A stretch of 60,403 bases of DNA from Chloroflexota bacterium. Lineage in GTDB: Bacteria > Chloroflexota > Anaerolineae > UBA4142 > SHND01. The notes beneath the pieces were generated by a model. That model saw only the letters and a list, made by a program, of their open reading frames with translations, searched no databases and was not told the origin of the DNA. The translations under genes were made by a program, and so were the position numbers. Each line of letters starts with the position of its first letter. Within the stretch, counting starts at the first letter, position 1. Below are positions 26,469-36,095 of this stretch, piece by piece. The stretch is from positions 1 to 60,403 of the forward strand of contig JAKOPZ010000207.1 in assembly GCA_029778615.1 (NCBI GenBank). Direction: 5' to 3'.

Positions 26469-26788
26469 ATGAATCTTGAACCCACGCCGCATCACCGCCG
26501 TTCGATTCGCTTGAGAGGATACGATTACACGCAAGCAGGCGCGTATTACATCACCATCGTCACGTCGAATCGTGAATCCTTCTTTGGCAATGTCGTGAAT
26601 GGTGAAATGCTGTTGAACGAAATCGGAACATTGGCGCGAGATTGTTGGTTGGCAATTCCCGCGCATCATTCGCACACGGATGTGGATGAATTCGTCATCA
26701 TGCCCAATCATGTGCATGGCGTGATTGTCATTGAGAATGACCCCAACGCGGATGCCATTCGTAGGGGCGTTCAATTGAACGCCCCTAC
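26469..26788 (+). pseudogene. REP-associated tyrosine transposase (RAYT) fragment
   Basis: The first 97 codons match the Y1/RAYT family: RSIRLRGYDYTQAGAYYITI, NGEMLLNEIG and the HUH motif in MPNHVHGVIV (His81, His83). The C-terminal half with the catalytic Tyr is missing. The homology stops exactly where a GTAG-type palindrome begins (26761). The frame runs on without homology to 26909, antisense to the neighbouring SDR. Inactive as it stands; family knowledge says RAYTs process REP palindromes preceded by GTAG. Confidence 0.85.
26761..26788. repeat. perfect 28-bp GTAG palindrome (REP-like)
   Basis: Starts GTAGGGGCGTTC and reads the same on both strands. It truncates the RAYT frame on one side, and on the other supplies the last codons and the TGA stop of the SDR gene. 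Confidence 0.9.
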
Positions 26789-27772
26789 CTTTTTCATCCC
26801 CCGTCTCCCCATCTCGTACTCCATCAACTCGCGCATCAACTGTTCGAGCGGACGCGGGTGCCAATCCAATTCGCGCTGTGCTTTGGCGTTTGTTGCCCAA
26901 AAGGTGTAATCCATCATCGAAGAAAGCGATTCGCCCGCAATTGGAAACGGAACGCCGAGTCGTTCAATGAGATGCACCACTTTTTGATTCATACCGACGA
27001 GCCAGCTCGGCGCCCAAAGTTTTGGCGCGGCGATTCCGGTAATGGGTTCCCACATTTCCATCGCTTGCTTCCACGTGAGCGGCGGACCCGAAATGCAATA
27101 CGCTTCAAACTTGCCGCGTTCCAATGCGGCGATGTGTCCGTCGGCGGTATCGTCCACGTGCGCCCAACATACGCCGGAATTTGCGCCAAAGCCGAGCGGC
27201 ACGCGATAAAAATACAAATCGTATTGCAACGTGTGCGGCGATGGGTCATTCGGTCCGGCGACGAGACCGGGCTGAACGATAATGACCGGCGCGCCTTGCA
27301 CTTGTAACGGCACCGCGACATCATAGTGCGCTTCGTATTTCGTGCGCTCGTACTCTGAATCCATTTCGGCTTTGTTGCCGCGATACGTTTCGTCCACAAT
27401 TTTGTGATGCGTGTTGCCAAAGACGCCGACGGTGCTGGTGTGAATAATTTTTGGCACGCCGAGTTCCGCCGCCATCTGCAAAACATTGCGCGCGCCGTCC
27501 ACGTTGATGGCGCGCATTTGCGGAATAAATTTCGGACCGTACTTGTACATGCCCGCGAGATGAAACACCGCGTCCGCGCCGCGCATCGCGTCGCGCATCG
27601 AAGCGGGTTCCGTAATGTCGCCGCGCACCCATTGGATATTCGGTGAAACAGCGTTCGCCGTTACTTGGGATGGGTCGCGCACGAGACACACCACCGTATC
27701 GCCGCGCGCCGCGAGTTTTTGCGCGAGCCGCTTGCCGATAAAACCATTGCCGCCCGTGAGAAAAATTTTCAT
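26771..27772 (-). CDS. NAD(P)-dependent epimerase/dehydratase (extended SDR)
   Basis: 333 aa. TGGNGFIGKRLA is the dinucleotide-binding glycine motif; HTSTVGVFG and YERTKYEAH carry the Ser and Tyr-x-x-x-Lys. C-terminal features resemble the dihydroflavonol-4-reductase-like group. The substrate is unknown. Its ATG overlaps the upstream stop by 4 bp (ATGA). The final residues (VGAFN) and the stop are encoded by the REP palindrome, so the original C-terminus may have been replaced. Confidence 0.85.
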   Translation of the reverse strand: MKIFLTGGNGFIGKRLAQKLAARGDTVVCLVRDPSQVTANAVSPNIQWVRGDITEPASMRDAMRGADAVFHLAGMYKYGPKFIPQMRAINVDGARNVLQMAAELGVPKIIHTSTVGVFGNTHHKIVDETYRGNKAEMDSEYERTKYEAHYDVAVPLQVQGAPVIIVQPGLVAGPNDPSPHTLQYDLYFYRVPLGFGANSGVCWAHVDDTADGHIAALERGKFEAYCISGPPLTWKQAMEMWEPITGIAAPKLWAPSWLVGMNQKVVHLIERLGVPFPIAGESLSSMMDYTFWATNAKAQRELDWHPRPLEQLMRELMEYEMGRRGMKKVGAFN

Positions 27773-28446
27773 GCGGTTTCCCCGTATTTCCCTTGATACA
27801 ATTTCCGAAAGATGCGTTGGGCAAACGGATAAATGAACAAGAGGAGCAACACCACACGCGCAGAATCCGGCGCGACGATGCCAACCAATAACATCAATGT
27901 AAAAATCGTTATCGTGATGCGTCCGCGAAACAAATAATAATCAATAAAGATGGGATGAATGTCGTCCGTCAAAAGTTTTGCAGAGACCGCGTGACGCCAC
28001 AACAATTGTCCGACGAGTCCAATCGTCGCCAATGTTCCCGCGTACACCACGACCACAATCGCAACGTCGCCGTGCGTGTCAAACAGCCCCGCCGCCACCG
28101 GCAGAAACGCCACGCACATCAACAAGACCAAATTGAGCCACGTCAACATAATATCGCTGCGCTGGATAAAGTGAAACGTGCGCCGATGCACTTGCCAATA
28201 CAAGCCCACCAACAGAAAACTTGTCACATAAATAACGAAATCGGGCGCAAGCTCCAAAACCGCATTCGTGACCTCGCCGGGACCGGTGCTTGACGCGAGA
28301 CGCGGAAAATCCACATTAATCGCGAGCAGCGTCATCGCGAACGCAAAGATGCCGTCGCTCAAACCAATCAAGCGGTCGGTGCGATTGTCGGGGTCAATGT
28401 CCAGGTCGGCGGGAATTCCGGAAATGGGTTTGGGCGTGTCTGCCAT
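27769..28446 (-). CDS. TMEM175-like (DUF1211) membrane protein
   Basis: 225 aa with six hydrophobic segments. RLIGLSDGIFAFAMTLLAINV is the family signature around the (F)SDG motif on the first helix, from which prokaryotic TMEM175 potassium channels take their filter. It forms an operon with the SDR at 26771. Ion conduction is inferred from family only. Confidence 0.82.
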   Translation of the reverse strand: MADTPKPISGIPADLDIDPDNRTDRLIGLSDGIFAFAMTLLAINVDFPRLASSTGPGEVTNAVLELAPDFVIYVTSFLLVGLYWQVHRRTFHFIQRSDIMLTWLNLVLLMCVAFLPVAAGLFDTHGDVAIVVVVYAGTLATIGLVGQLLWRHAVSAKLLTDDIHPIFIDYYLFRGRITITIFTLMLLVGIVAPDSARVVLLLLFIYPFAQRIFRKLYQGKYGETA

Positions 28447-28493
28447 GATGGCGAGAGGATAACACGCCCGCGCGAAAAATTCAATAACTCATG

Positions 28494-28605
28494 TTACGCA
28501 GAATTGTCATTTCGAGCGGTCTTGCGAGAAATCTCGGTGGAAAAAAGTGAGATTTCTCACAGAGTTTACCCCGAAGGATTGAGGGGTTCGAAATGACATG
28601 CGTAA
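28494..28605. mobile_element. MITE-like inverted-repeat element, copy 1
   Basis: The ends TTACGCA with TGTCATTTCGA, and TCGAAATGACA with TGCGTAA, are inverted; the inside carries GCGAGAAATCTC and its partial complement. The 10-bp word TCAATAACTC flanks it at 28481-28490 and 28612-28621, as a target-site duplication would. Copy 2 is at 58430-58493. Confidence 0.75.
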
Positions 28606-28632
28606 GGTGAATCAATAACTCTTGTTCGGAAC

Positions 28633-28666
28633 AAAAAAACCGCGCGGGATTCGACATCCCGCGCGG
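28633..28666 (-). terminator. terminator of aceA
   Basis: 11-bp perfect stem (28640-28650 with 28656-28666), 5-base loop, then T7 on the minus strand. Confidence 0.9.
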
Positions 28667-28688
28667 TCTGCTCACAACCAACGGACAA

Positions 28689-30044
28689 TCAATTTATCAC
28701 ATGCTCCGGCGCTTCTACCCGAAATTGTTCCTCTTCCGTCGAACCTTCCATTGCTTTGGTCGAAACCGCCTCGCCTGTCAGTGCGGTCTGCACCTCATCA
28801 AAATATCCGGCGCCGACGAAACTCTGATGTTTCACCGCTTTGTAACCGTACTCGAATTCCATCTCGAATTCTTTTTCCTGCAAACGCGAGTACGCCAGCA
28901 TCCCTTCGAGGTTGTAGGTATGCGCGAGTTCAAACATGCTCGCGTTAAGCGTGTGAAAGCCGGCGAGCGTGACGAATTGGAATTTATAGCCGAGCTCGCC
29001 CAATTTTTCTTGGAACGTCAGCATGGTCTTTTCGTCGAGATGTTTTTTCCAGTTGAACGACGGCGAGCAGTTGTACGCCAGCCATTTGCCGGGGAATTTT
29101 TCGTGGATGCCTTGCGCGAATTCGCGCGCCTCACCCAAATCGGGCTTGTTGGTTTCGCACCAAACCAAATCCGCATACGGCGCGTACGCGCGTCCTTTGG
29201 CGATGGCGAGTTCGATGCCGCCGCGCACGTGATAATAGCCCTCGACGGTGCGTTCGCCGGTCATAAACTTTTCGTCAACGGGGTCGTTAATTGTGTGCAT
29301 CAAGTGCGCGCCTTCGGCGTCGGTGCGCGCGATGAGGATGGTGGGAACACCCATTACGTCGGCGGCGAGCCGCGCGGCGTTCAACTTGGGAATAAATTCA
29401 TGCACGCCGACGAGGACTTTGCCGCCCATGTGTCCGCATTTTTTCAACGCGGAAACCTGGTCTTCCAAATGTACGCCCGCCGCGCCCGCTTCAATCATCG
29501 CCTTGACCAATTCAAACACATTGAGCGTGCCGCCAAAGCCCGCCTCCGCATCGGCGACGAGCGGCGCGAACCAATATGGAACGCTCGGCGCCGCGTTCCC
29601 GTTTGCCCCATCTTGAACGCTGTGGTGAGCGTTCAGTGCGTCCATGTGATGAATTTGGTCGGCGCGTTGGAGCGCATTGTTGATGCGCTTGATGAGCGTC
29701 GGTACACTGCTGACCGAATACAGCGATTGGTCAGGATACATTTGGAGCGAATCATTCGCGTCGCCCGCCACTTGCCAGCCGCTGACGTAGATTGCTTGCA
29801 AGCCCGCCGCGACCATTTCGACGGCTTGATTGCCGCTCATTGCGCCGAGCGAACGGACAAACTTTTCATTCTTTAACAAATTCCACAAACGCTTGGCGCC
29901 CAGTTCGGCGAGCGTATGTTGAATTTGAATCGAGCCGCGCAGCCGCACCACATCTCTTGCGGTGTAGGTGCGCTGAATGTTGCGCCAGCGCGCGTTGGTC
30001 TGCCAATCTTTTTCGAGGGCGAGGACTGCTTGTTCGTACGACAT
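28689..30044 (-). CDS. aceA: isocitrate lyase
   Basis: 451 aa from ATG 30044 (MSYEQAVL); an upstream TTG at 30080 is not needed. The catalytic loop KKCGHMGGK (Cys203) and the substrate and Mg2+ sites [15 protein letters not shown] and NCSPSFNWK are intact. Cleaves isocitrate to glyoxylate and succinate, the first step of the glyoxylate bypass. Malate synthase lies upstream on the same strand, separated by 415 bp that hold a palindrome, so aceA may also have its own promoter. Confidence 0.97.
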   Translation of the reverse strand: MSYEQAVLALEKDWQTNARWRNIQRTYTARDVVRLRGSIQIQHTLAELGAKRLWNLLKNEKFVRSLGAMSGNQAVEMVAAGLQAIYVSGWQVAGDANDSLQMYPDQSLYSVSSVPTLIKRINNALQRADQIHHMDALNAHHSVQDGANGNAAPSVPYWFAPLVADAEAGFGGTLNVFELVKAMIEAGAAGVHLEDQVSALKKCGHMGGKVLVGVHEFIPKLNAARLAADVMGVPTILIARTDAEGAHLMHTINDPVDEKFMTGERTVEGYYHVRGGIELAIAKGRAYAPYADLVWCETNKPDLGEAREFAQGIHEKFPGKWLAYNCSPSFNWKKHLDEKTMLTFQEKLGELGYKFQFVTLAGFHTLNASMFELAHTYNLEGMLAYSRLQEKEFEMEFEYGYKAVKHQSFVGAGYFDEVQTALTGEAVSTKAMEGSTEEEQFRVEAPEHVIN

Positions 30045-30459
30045 AGTTTTGGGGACAACGTTGTTCACAACGCCTCTCAAAAATGCTTTTACCGCTGCGC
30101 CCGCTTGAGAGTGCTTTTGTCAATGCGGCGAGGTTACATTTCCATTTTTGAGATGCGTTGACGGAATCAGCCCGGTGAACAACGCCGTCATGGAAAAGAA
30201 CATGGTTTGAAACATGCACCGCGCTGGATTGCGACCAACCGTGTCGCGCGCCGTTCATATTTCGGTTATTGCGTATGATAGCAAGACGCTATCAAGGCAG
30301 TACAAAACACGCGTAAAGCTGTGTGAATTCGAATTCAAGTTTTGGTAAAGCGCGCGCCGCCTTTATCAGAAACGCCGTTGGCGCCAAACGAATCCGCATG
30401 TTGCAAGAATGCAGATTGCCGCGCGCCAAGAACACAGCTCGCCATGACAATCTTGTGAC
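30045..30459. other. aceB-aceA spacer, no gene
   Basis: 415 bp without a convincing gene. The inverted repeat GATAGC-AAGAC-GCTATC (30277-30293) is the only clear symmetric element. On the minus strand it overlaps TTGATA and TATCAT, which could be promoter elements with a poor spacing, so it is a candidate operator for aceA. Confidence 0.4.
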
Positions 30460-32064
30460 TCAATCCAAATACTGGTACGCGGGCAGGGTCAAAAAGTCCG
30501 ACAGCTGCTCCGCCGTCACCAGTTTGTCAAACAGCAGTGATGCTTCGGCGAGGCGCGATTTTGCCACGTTCGCCATGCCCCACGTCTGTTTGATTTTTTC
30601 GATTTCTTCGTCAAAGATGACGCGATACAAATCGGTATCAATCGCGCGTCCGTCGTCCAGTTTGCCGCCGTGATGTAACCACTGCCACACCTGCGAGCGC
30701 GAAATTTCTGCCGTCGCCGCGTCTTCCATCAAGTTGTTAATTGCCACCGCGCCGTTGCCGCGCAGCCACGCTTCCGTGTATTGAATGCCGACGCTGATAT
30801 TGTTGCGCAAGCCCGCTTCGGTGATGGTGCCGCCGGGAATTTTGAAATCAATCAGTTGCGCGGCTTGTACGTTCACGTCCTCGCGCAGGCGTTCTTTTTG
30901 ATGCAGTTTCGCGCCGAGCGCATTGTCAAACACCTCGCGCACGGTAGGCACCAAATCGGGATGCGCAATCCACGTGCCGTCAAAACCATCTTGCGATTCG
31001 CGCAATTTATCCTCGCGCACTTTGCCCAACGCGATTTCATTCACCGCGGCGTCTTTGCGTGAGGGAATGAACGCCGCCATGCCGCCCATCGCGTGCGCGC
31101 CGCGTTTGTGACACGTGCGTACCAGCAGTTCGGTGTATGCGCGCATGAACGGCACGGTCATCGTCACTTGCGCGCGGTCGGGAAACACAAGGTCGCGACG
31201 ATTGCGAAACTTTTTGATGCACGAAAAAATATAATCCCAGCGTCCCGCGTTCAAACCCGTAATGTGCTCGCGCAGTTCGTACAAAATTTCTTCCATTTCA
31301 AACGCGGCAAGAATCGTTTCGATGAGCACGGTAACTTTGATGGTCCCTTGCGGCAGTCCCACATATTTTTGCGCGAACACAAACACATCATTCCACAAAC
31401 GCGCCTCGAGATGCGATTCCAGTTTGGGCAGATAATAGTACGGACCCGTGCCCCTCTCGAGCAAGCGGCGCGCGTTGCGGAAAAAGTAAAGCCCAAAATC
31501 AAACAGCGACCCGGACATGCCCTCGCCGTCGACGCGCAAATGCTTTTCCTCCAGATGCCAGCCGCGCGGGCGCACCATCAGCGTCGCCACTTGCGGATTC
31601 AGTTTGTATTCCTTTTCGGCAGTTTGAAATTGAATGGTGCGCTCGATGGCGTCGGTGAGATTCAACTGCCCTTCAATCATGTTTGTCCATGTCGGCGCAT
31701 TCGCATCTTCAAAATCCGCCATGAACACGTCCGCGCCGCTGTTGAGCGCGTTGATTAACATTTTCTTGTCGGTGGGTCCCGTAATTTCGATATGCCGCCG
31801 CTGCAAATCGGCAGGAATCGGCGCCACACTCCAATACGGGTCATCCCGCACACTGGCGGTTTCGGCGAGAAAGGTGGGATTTTTGCCCGCGTCAATTTCG
31901 GCTTGGCGGGCAACGCGTTTTTTCAACAACTCGCGACGGCGCGCGTTGAATTCGCGCTGGAGGGCGACGATAAATTTCAGCGCGTCGGGACTCAGAACCT
32001 CATCAACTTGCTGTGTATACGGAGCGGTAATTTCCACCCCGTCGGGAATTTTGAAAGAGCTCAT
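30460..32064 (-). CDS. aceB: malate synthase A
   Basis: 534 aa, the length of the A isoform. [76 protein letters not shown] and the C-terminal [19 protein letters not shown] cover the conserved core. Condenses glyoxylate and acetyl-CoA to malate, completing the bypass with aceA. Its ATG overlaps the patatin stop by 4 bp. Confidence 0.97.
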   Translation of the reverse strand: MSSFKIPDGVEITAPYTQQVDEVLSPDALKFIVALQREFNARRRELLKKRVARQAEIDAGKNPTFLAETASVRDDPYWSVAPIPADLQRRHIEITGPTDKKMLINALNSGADVFMADFEDANAPTWTNMIEGQLNLTDAIERTIQFQTAEKEYKLNPQVATLMVRPRGWHLEEKHLRVDGEGMSGSLFDFGLYFFRNARRLLERGTGPYYYLPKLESHLEARLWNDVFVFAQKYVGLPQGTIKVTVLIETILAAFEMEEILYELREHITGLNAGRWDYIFSCIKKFRNRRDLVFPDRAQVTMTVPFMRAYTELLVRTCHKRGAHAMGGMAAFIPSRKDAAVNEIALGKVREDKLRESQDGFDGTWIAHPDLVPTVREVFDNALGAKLHQKERLREDVNVQAAQLIDFKIPGGTITEAGLRNNISVGIQYTEAWLRGNGAVAINNLMEDAATAEISRSQVWQWLHHGGKLDDGRAIDTDLYRVIFDEEIEKIKQTWGMANVAKSRLAEASLLFDKLVTAEQLSDFLTLPAYQYLD

Positions 32065-33371
32065 AGGTTTCCTTTGGATGAATAAACCGCGTGCGTTTCG
32101 CGCGTTTCCAGCAGCTCCAATGTCTTGTCCAAATCATTGAGCGCGCGGCGCAGCGGACGAATTGTGGTGCGGCGGCGTTTCAGACGCGGCGCGGCGCGCC
32201 CCGACTGCTCCAAAATACGGCGCAGGGTTTGCGGCGAGCTGCCGTCCTGTTGTAACGCATGTAATTCTTGAAGCAAGACGCGCCGCGTAATTTGAATGCC
32301 GTGCTGTTCGAGCATGTGTTTGTAATAACCGTAATCTTCGGCGATGTTGAGCGTCACACTTTCAAAGCCGTGCCGCGCCAAAAGCAAACGCGCGGAATAA
32401 CGCATGGCGTTATAGAAAAACATTTTGTAATCATGCCGCGAAGGTTCAATCAGAATAATATCCACGCCGGGATGCGTTTTGCGTAACTGTTTGATGTGAT
32501 AATGCAGCGCGCTGTGCGCGGTGATGCGCGTGATTTGCTGGGCGATGCCGGACAAGCCCTTGTCGCTCAAGTACGAACCGTCGGGACCGAGAATCGGAAT
32601 GTTGCTGTGCTCACTGTTGTCGAGCGGCACCATCGGATTAATGCACACAATCAATTCGGCGCCGTGCTCCACCGCAATATCGAGCGACGCATTCCCGCGT
32701 GCCGCGCCGTCCACGTAATCGTGCCCGTCAATGCGAACGGGTTTGTACAACATCGGCACGGCAGACGAAGCGGCGACTGCGCGCGTGATGGGCACATGCG
32801 CGAAATGTTCTTTGCTAAAGACGGTACGATGCCCGTTGTCCAAATCGGTGGCGATGATATACAGTTCGCGTTCGAGGTCTTCAAAATGGGTTGACTTGCC
32901 TTCCAACGACAACACGCGTTCCAGATACCGTTCGAGCGAACTGTTGTCATACACCCCGGCGGGAAGCGCTTCAAGCAGCAGCCACACCAAATCAAAAAAG
33001 GTCATGTCGCTGGCATGACGCACATAATGCGACGCCGCGCCGAGCAGGGTGCGCGGCACGCGAATCCCCCATTGCGCCAAATCTCTGATGTTGATGGAAA
33101 ACAAATCGCGCGGCTGAATGGGCGGGACATTGGCATGTTCCCCCGCAAGCGCGTCCATGATTTCGTGGGGACTGATGCCCTCGGCAAGAAAGGTGGAAAC
33201 GAGCGCGCCCGCGCTCGTCCCGACATAAATATCAAAATCGTTGACCGTGCGGTCAACCAGCAAATCGTCAATGGCGCGCAATGCGCCAATTTCATAGACC
33301 GCGCCCGTCAGCCCGCCGCCGGCGAGAACGAGCGCCGTTTTTGTACGCAGAGTGCGTTTCGCAGAAATCAT
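32061..33371 (-). CDS. patatin-like phospholipase
   Basis: 436 aa from ATG 33371, preceded by AAGGA; the frame continues upstream but without coding character. Oxyanion motif AGGGLTGA, nucleophile elbow GTSAGA and the Asp of the dyad in VDGAARGNA are present. The C-terminal third is basic and helical. Predicted to release fatty acids from lipids or storage material. Translational coupling to malate synthase suggests that its fatty acids feed acetyl-CoA into the glyoxylate bypass; that link is inference. Confidence 0.85.
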   Translation of the reverse strand: MISAKRTLRTKTALVLAGGGLTGAVYEIGALRAIDDLLVDRTVNDFDIYVGTSAGALVSTFLAEGISPHEIMDALAGEHANVPPIQPRDLFSINIRDLAQWGIRVPRTLLGAASHYVRHASDMTFFDLVWLLLEALPAGVYDNSSLERYLERVLSLEGKSTHFEDLERELYIIATDLDNGHRTVFSKEHFAHVPITRAVAASSAVPMLYKPVRIDGHDYVDGAARGNASLDIAVEHGAELIVCINPMVPLDNSEHSNIPILGPDGSYLSDKGLSGIAQQITRITAHSALHYHIKQLRKTHPGVDIILIEPSRHDYKMFFYNAMRYSARLLLARHGFESVTLNIAEDYGYYKHMLEQHGIQITRRVLLQELHALQQDGSSPQTLRRILEQSGRAAPRLKRRRTTIRPLRRALNDLDKTLELLETRETHAVYSSKGNL

Positions 33372-33554
33372 CAACTGGTCCTTGTTGTCACGGCGGCGCC
33401 GCTTGCCAAAAATGGGGTGCGTGCGGCAAGCGTTCTTGTGCCGTGCAGTCACGCGGCAGCGCGCGACCACAAGTAGTGTAATCCGATTTTGTCGTTTTGA
33501 CAATATTTTTATGACGCGGTGCGTCATAAGCCGCTGCGGCGCATGCTGCCAAAA

Positions 33555-33581
33555 GCAAAAAAGCGGACTCGTCGAGTCCGC
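33555..33581 (-). terminator. terminator of the small membrane protein gene
   Basis: GCGGACTCG / CGAGTCCGC hairpin (33563-33581), then TTTTTTGCTTTT on the minus strand. Confidence 0.85.
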
Positions 33582-33605
33582 CGTTGCGTCGGGCGATGCG
33601 TGGAA

Positions 33606-33845
33606 TTACATCTTCAAGACAAATCGCTTGTATGCCCAAAAGACGGCAAAACAAATGACGCCAACCACGACGGCAATAATCAGACTGGGGATGAGCGCTG
33701 CCGAAATCCAATCTTGCTGGAATGCATTGCTCACCAAAAAAGGATACGCGAACGCTACCACCCAAGCCACGACTGGAATCACCATCATCCCGTAGCGCAC
33801 CATATTCAACTTGCGTTGATTTGGGTCTGTTGTCGCACTTTGCAT
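33606..33845 (-). CDS. small two-helix membrane protein
   Basis: 79 aa, two hydrophobic segments (about 17-40 and 48-72) with a basic end (YKRFVLKM). A strong AAGGAG precedes the ATG and a terminator follows, so it is a real single-gene unit. No family recognised. Confidence 0.7.
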   Translation of the reverse strand: MQSATTDPNQRKLNMVRYGMMVIPVVAWVVAFAYPFLVSNAFQQDWISAALIPSLIIAVVVGVICFAVFWAYKRFVLKM

Positions 33846-33987
33846 AATTTGCTCCTTTTCTATCGCCCGACGCTCGCCCAGTCTAGTGCGAGACCATGAA
33901 AATGTAAATAGGGAATTTGGACAAGACGCGTCCGGGGCGCCCGTTCAACTCGCGGGCACTCGGAAATTGCAACATCTGTCAATCAAA

Positions 33988-34010
33988 GCAAAGGTGCCGG
34001 GGACCTTTGC
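33988..34010. repeat. GCAAAGGT hairpin repeat
   Basis: GCAAAGGT and ACCTTTGC enclose GCCGGGG. A similar AAAGGTGCC-type hairpin is common in bacterial spacers. It lies just upstream of the his promoter. Confidence 0.5.
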
Positions 34011-34016
34011 GCCAAT

Positions 34017-34044
34017 TTGACATTCAAGCTCATTCGCATAGAAT
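34017..34044 (+). promoter_or_regulatory. his operon promoter
   Basis: TTGACA (34017-34022), 16 bases, TAGAAT (34039-34044). The expected start of transcription (about 34051) lies only one or two bases before the leader-peptide ATG at 34053, so that peptide would be read from a leaderless end. Confidence 0.7.
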
Positions 34045-34052
34045 CGTCGCAA

Positions 34053-34151
34053 ATGTTTGCCCAATTCGATTCATCCTGCCAACAACCTGCCGCGCAACTT
34101 GGCGCGCATCATCATCACGTACATGGGGTGAATCGAGTGCGTTCGACCTGA
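34053..34151 (+). CDS. hisL: his operon leader peptide
   Basis: A 32-codon frame whose residues 19-24 are His-His-His-His-Val-His, five His codons in six, ending in TGA at 34149-34151. It lies between the his promoter and an intrinsic terminator, directly before the ten his genes. This is the arrangement of ribosome-mediated attenuation: stalling at His codons when charged tRNA-His is scarce. No Shine-Dalgarno is visible, in keeping with a leaderless start. The frame is too short for routine gene calling. Confidence 0.8.
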   Translation: MFAQFDSSCQQPAAQLGAHHHHVHGVNRVRST

Positions 34152-34219
34152 ACGGTCGCGCATTGTTTGACGTTGTGATTCACCCCAAGGGCTGTCGGTA
34201 CTCGACACGCCCTTTTTTT
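34125..34219 (+). terminator. his attenuator: leader hairpin and terminator
   Basis: GGGGTGAATC (34125-34134), overlapping the codons just after the last His, pairs perfectly with GATTCACCCC (34177-34186) around an inner CGACC/GGTCG hairpin. Next is a terminator: AGGGCTGTCG with CGACA-C-GCCCT (34188-34213) and T7 (34213-34219). A ribosome held at the His codons would mask the first strand. The exact antiterminator pairing is not obvious by eye. Confidence 0.75.
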
Positions 34220-34248
34220 ATTTTTCGTAACAACGAATTCATTCGTCT

Positions 34249-35448
34249 ATGTTGAAATCCTCTTTTATCGAACGCCAACTGCCGCACGGCGTCGCGGACT
34301 TGTACTTTGAAGACGCCGCGCGCAAAACGCGCGCGGAAACGATTCTGCGCGAAACCTTTTCCCGCGCGAGTTTTTCCGAAGTGATTCCGCCGACGTTCGA
34401 ATATTACGAAGCGCTCGCCGCCGAAGCGAGTCCGCAAGTGCGTGAAGAAATTTATCGTTTCCCTGACCGCGACGGTAGAATGCTCGCCCTCCGAGCAGAC
34501 CCGACGATTCCGATTGCGCGATTGATTGCTACAAAATTGTTTGACCGTCCGCTGCCGCTCCGTTTGTTTTACATTGCCAATGTTTTCCGTCACGAGGAAC
34601 CGAAAGCATCACTCCGCCGCGAATTTACGCAAGCGGGCGTGGAATTGATTGGCGCGGGGACGCCGCAAGCGGACGCCGAAGTGATTGCGCTTACGGTAAA
34701 TTCTTTGCGCGCGCTGGGCTTGCAAGAATTTCGCGTGCGGCTCGGCGCGATGGATGTGTTGAACGCGCTGCTCGAACCCCTCGCTTTGAATGACACGCAA
34801 CTCGAACTCATCAAAGGCGCGCTCGAACGCAAAAACGAACGCGCGTTGAATGATTTATTGCGCGACGCGCCAATGACGTGGGAAACGCGCCGCGCGCTCA
34901 ATGCGCTGCCGTCCCTCGCAGGGGGGGGTGAAATTTGGGCGCGCGCGTTTGAGGAATGTTGTATCAATGAACGCGCGCGAACTGCCCTTGAACGCTTGCA
35001 GACGATTTGGAATTTTCTCGACGCGCTCGACGTGAGTGATGCGCTTACGCTCGATTTGGGCATGGTGCGCGGGATGGCGTATTACACCGGCATCGTGTTT
35101 GAAGGATTCGCGCGCGGCATCGGCTTTTCGATTTTGAGCGGTGGACGCTATGACAAATTGCTCGCGCATTTTGGGAACGCGCTGCCCGCGTGCGGTTTTG
35201 CGATTGGCGTCGAACGCGTGCTGGCGGCATTGGCATTACAAAGCGGCGACGAAATCTCACTCGCTCCCGAAATTATTGCCGAGATGGGAAATGCGGAGGT
35301 GACCGCGCGCGTCGCTCAAGCATTCGCGCAGAACAAACGCATCGAGTGGTATCTGCAAAACGGGGCGCGCGCGGAAATTTTAACGTATGCGCGTGCACGC
35401 GGCGCACGCGCAGTGTGGTTCAACGACGGCAGCGTGGAGGAAATTTGA
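34249..35448 (+). CDS. hisZ: ATP phosphoribosyltransferase regulatory subunit HisZ
   Basis: 399 aa, class II aminoacyl-tRNA-synthetase-like fold related to HisRS: LPHGVADLYFEDA at the start, MLALRADPTIPIARL, LRLFYIANVFRHEEP, REFTQAGVELIG, LDLGMVRGMAYYTGIVFEGF and LSGGRYDKLL. It lacks the catalytic completeness and anticodon domain of HisRS. HisZ is needed by the short form of HisG, which follows with overlapping stop/start (TGATG). The operon's first enzyme thus gets histidine feedback control at protein level, besides the attenuator. Confidence 0.93.
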   Translation: MLKSSFIERQLPHGVADLYFEDAARKTRAETILRETFSRASFSEVIPPTFEYYEALAAEASPQVREEIYRFPDRDGRMLALRADPTIPIARLIATKLFDRPLPLRLFYIANVFRHEEPKASLRREFTQAGVELIGAGTPQADAEVIALTVNSLRALGLQEFRVRLGAMDVLNALLEPLALNDTQLELIKGALERKNERALNDLLRDAPMTWETRRALNALPSLAGGGEIWARAFEECCINERARTALERLQTIWNFLDALDVSDALTLDLGMVRGMAYYTGIVFEGFARGIGFSILSGGRYDKLLAHFGNALPACGFAIGVERVLAALALQSGDEISLAPEIIAEMGNAEVTARVAQAFAQNKRIEWYLQNGARAEILTYARARGARAVWFNDGSVEEI

Positions 35449-36095
35449 TGAGCGCGCTAACGATTGCTTTGCCGAAAGGGCGTCTGCTGAATCCCGCGCT
35501 CGATGTGTTGGACACGCTCGGTTATGACATGGCGGAAATTCGCGGCGGCACGCGCAAATTGATTGTCGAGGACAACAAGAATCACGCGCGTTTTCTATTG
35601 CTCAAACCATTCGATGTCGTCACATTCGTCGAATACGGCGCGGCGGATGTGGGCATCGTTGGGCAAGATGTTTTGCTCGAACAAGAAAGCGACGTGTTTG
35701 AACCGCTCGCGCTGCCGTTCGGTTTTTGTCGCATTGTCTTGGCAACGCGCCGCGAACGCGCGCAAACGAATTGGCGGTTGGCAACGTCGTTACGCCTCGC
35801 GTCAAAATATCCGCGCATCACGCGCAAATTTTTCATCGAGCGCGGTTGGTCGGCAGAAATTATTCCCCTGCACGGCTCGGTCGAAATCGCGCCCGCGTTG
35901 GGATTGAGCGATTTGCTCGTGGACATTGTGGACACGGGACGCACGCTCAAGGAAAATGGTTTGGTCGAAATCGAAACGCTGTGCCATTCGCAAGCGGCAT
36001 TGATTGTGAATCGCGCGAGTCACGCGTTACGGTTTCAAGAGATTGGCGCGTTGATAGCTCGACTGAACCAAGTCATCAAGGAGCAGGGAGACTAG
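35448..36095 (+). CDS. hisG: ATP phosphoribosyltransferase, short form
   Basis: 215 aa from the ATG that overlaps the hisZ stop. LTIALPKGRLLNPALDVL, GAADVGIVGQDVLLE and LSDLLVDIVDTGRTLKENGL are the HisG motifs; the third contains the PRPP-binding stretch. The C-terminal regulatory domain of long HisG is absent, consistent with HisZ beside it. Catalyses ATP + PRPP condensation, the committed step. The stop TAG falls within the first unit of the heptad array at 36088. Confidence 0.95.
   Translation: MSALTIALPKGRLLNPALDVLDTLGYDMAEIRGGTRKLIVEDNKNHARFLLLKPFDVVTFVEYGAADVGIVGQDVLLEQESDVFEPLALPFGFCRIVLATRRERAQTNWRLATSLRLASKYPRITRKFFIERGWSAEIIPLHGSVEIAPALGLSDLLVDIVDTGRTLKENGLVEIETLCHSQAALIVNRASHALRFQEIGALIARLNQVIKEQGD

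Noticed and set aside
26789-26909. C-terminal continuation of the RAYT frame
   Set aside because: Homology ends at the palindrome and the remaining codons are antisense to the SDR gene, so it is chance read-through.
28701-29876. 391-codon plus-strand frame antisense to aceA
   Set aside because: Isocitrate lyase is unambiguous on the minus strand.
34125-34219. His leader considered as a T-box
   Set aside because: No TGGAACCGCG-like bulge sequence; the His-codon run and terminator fit ribosome-mediated attenuation better.
35190-35447. Longer hisG start upstream
   Set aside because: This would overlap hisZ by 258 bp; the ATG at 35448 overlaps the hisZ stop and begins the conserved HisG sequence.
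34249-35448. Considered as histidyl-tRNA synthetase
   Set aside because: Although HisRS-like, it lacks the anticodon-binding domain and full catalytic motifs, and it overlaps a short-form hisG, so HisZ is the better call.
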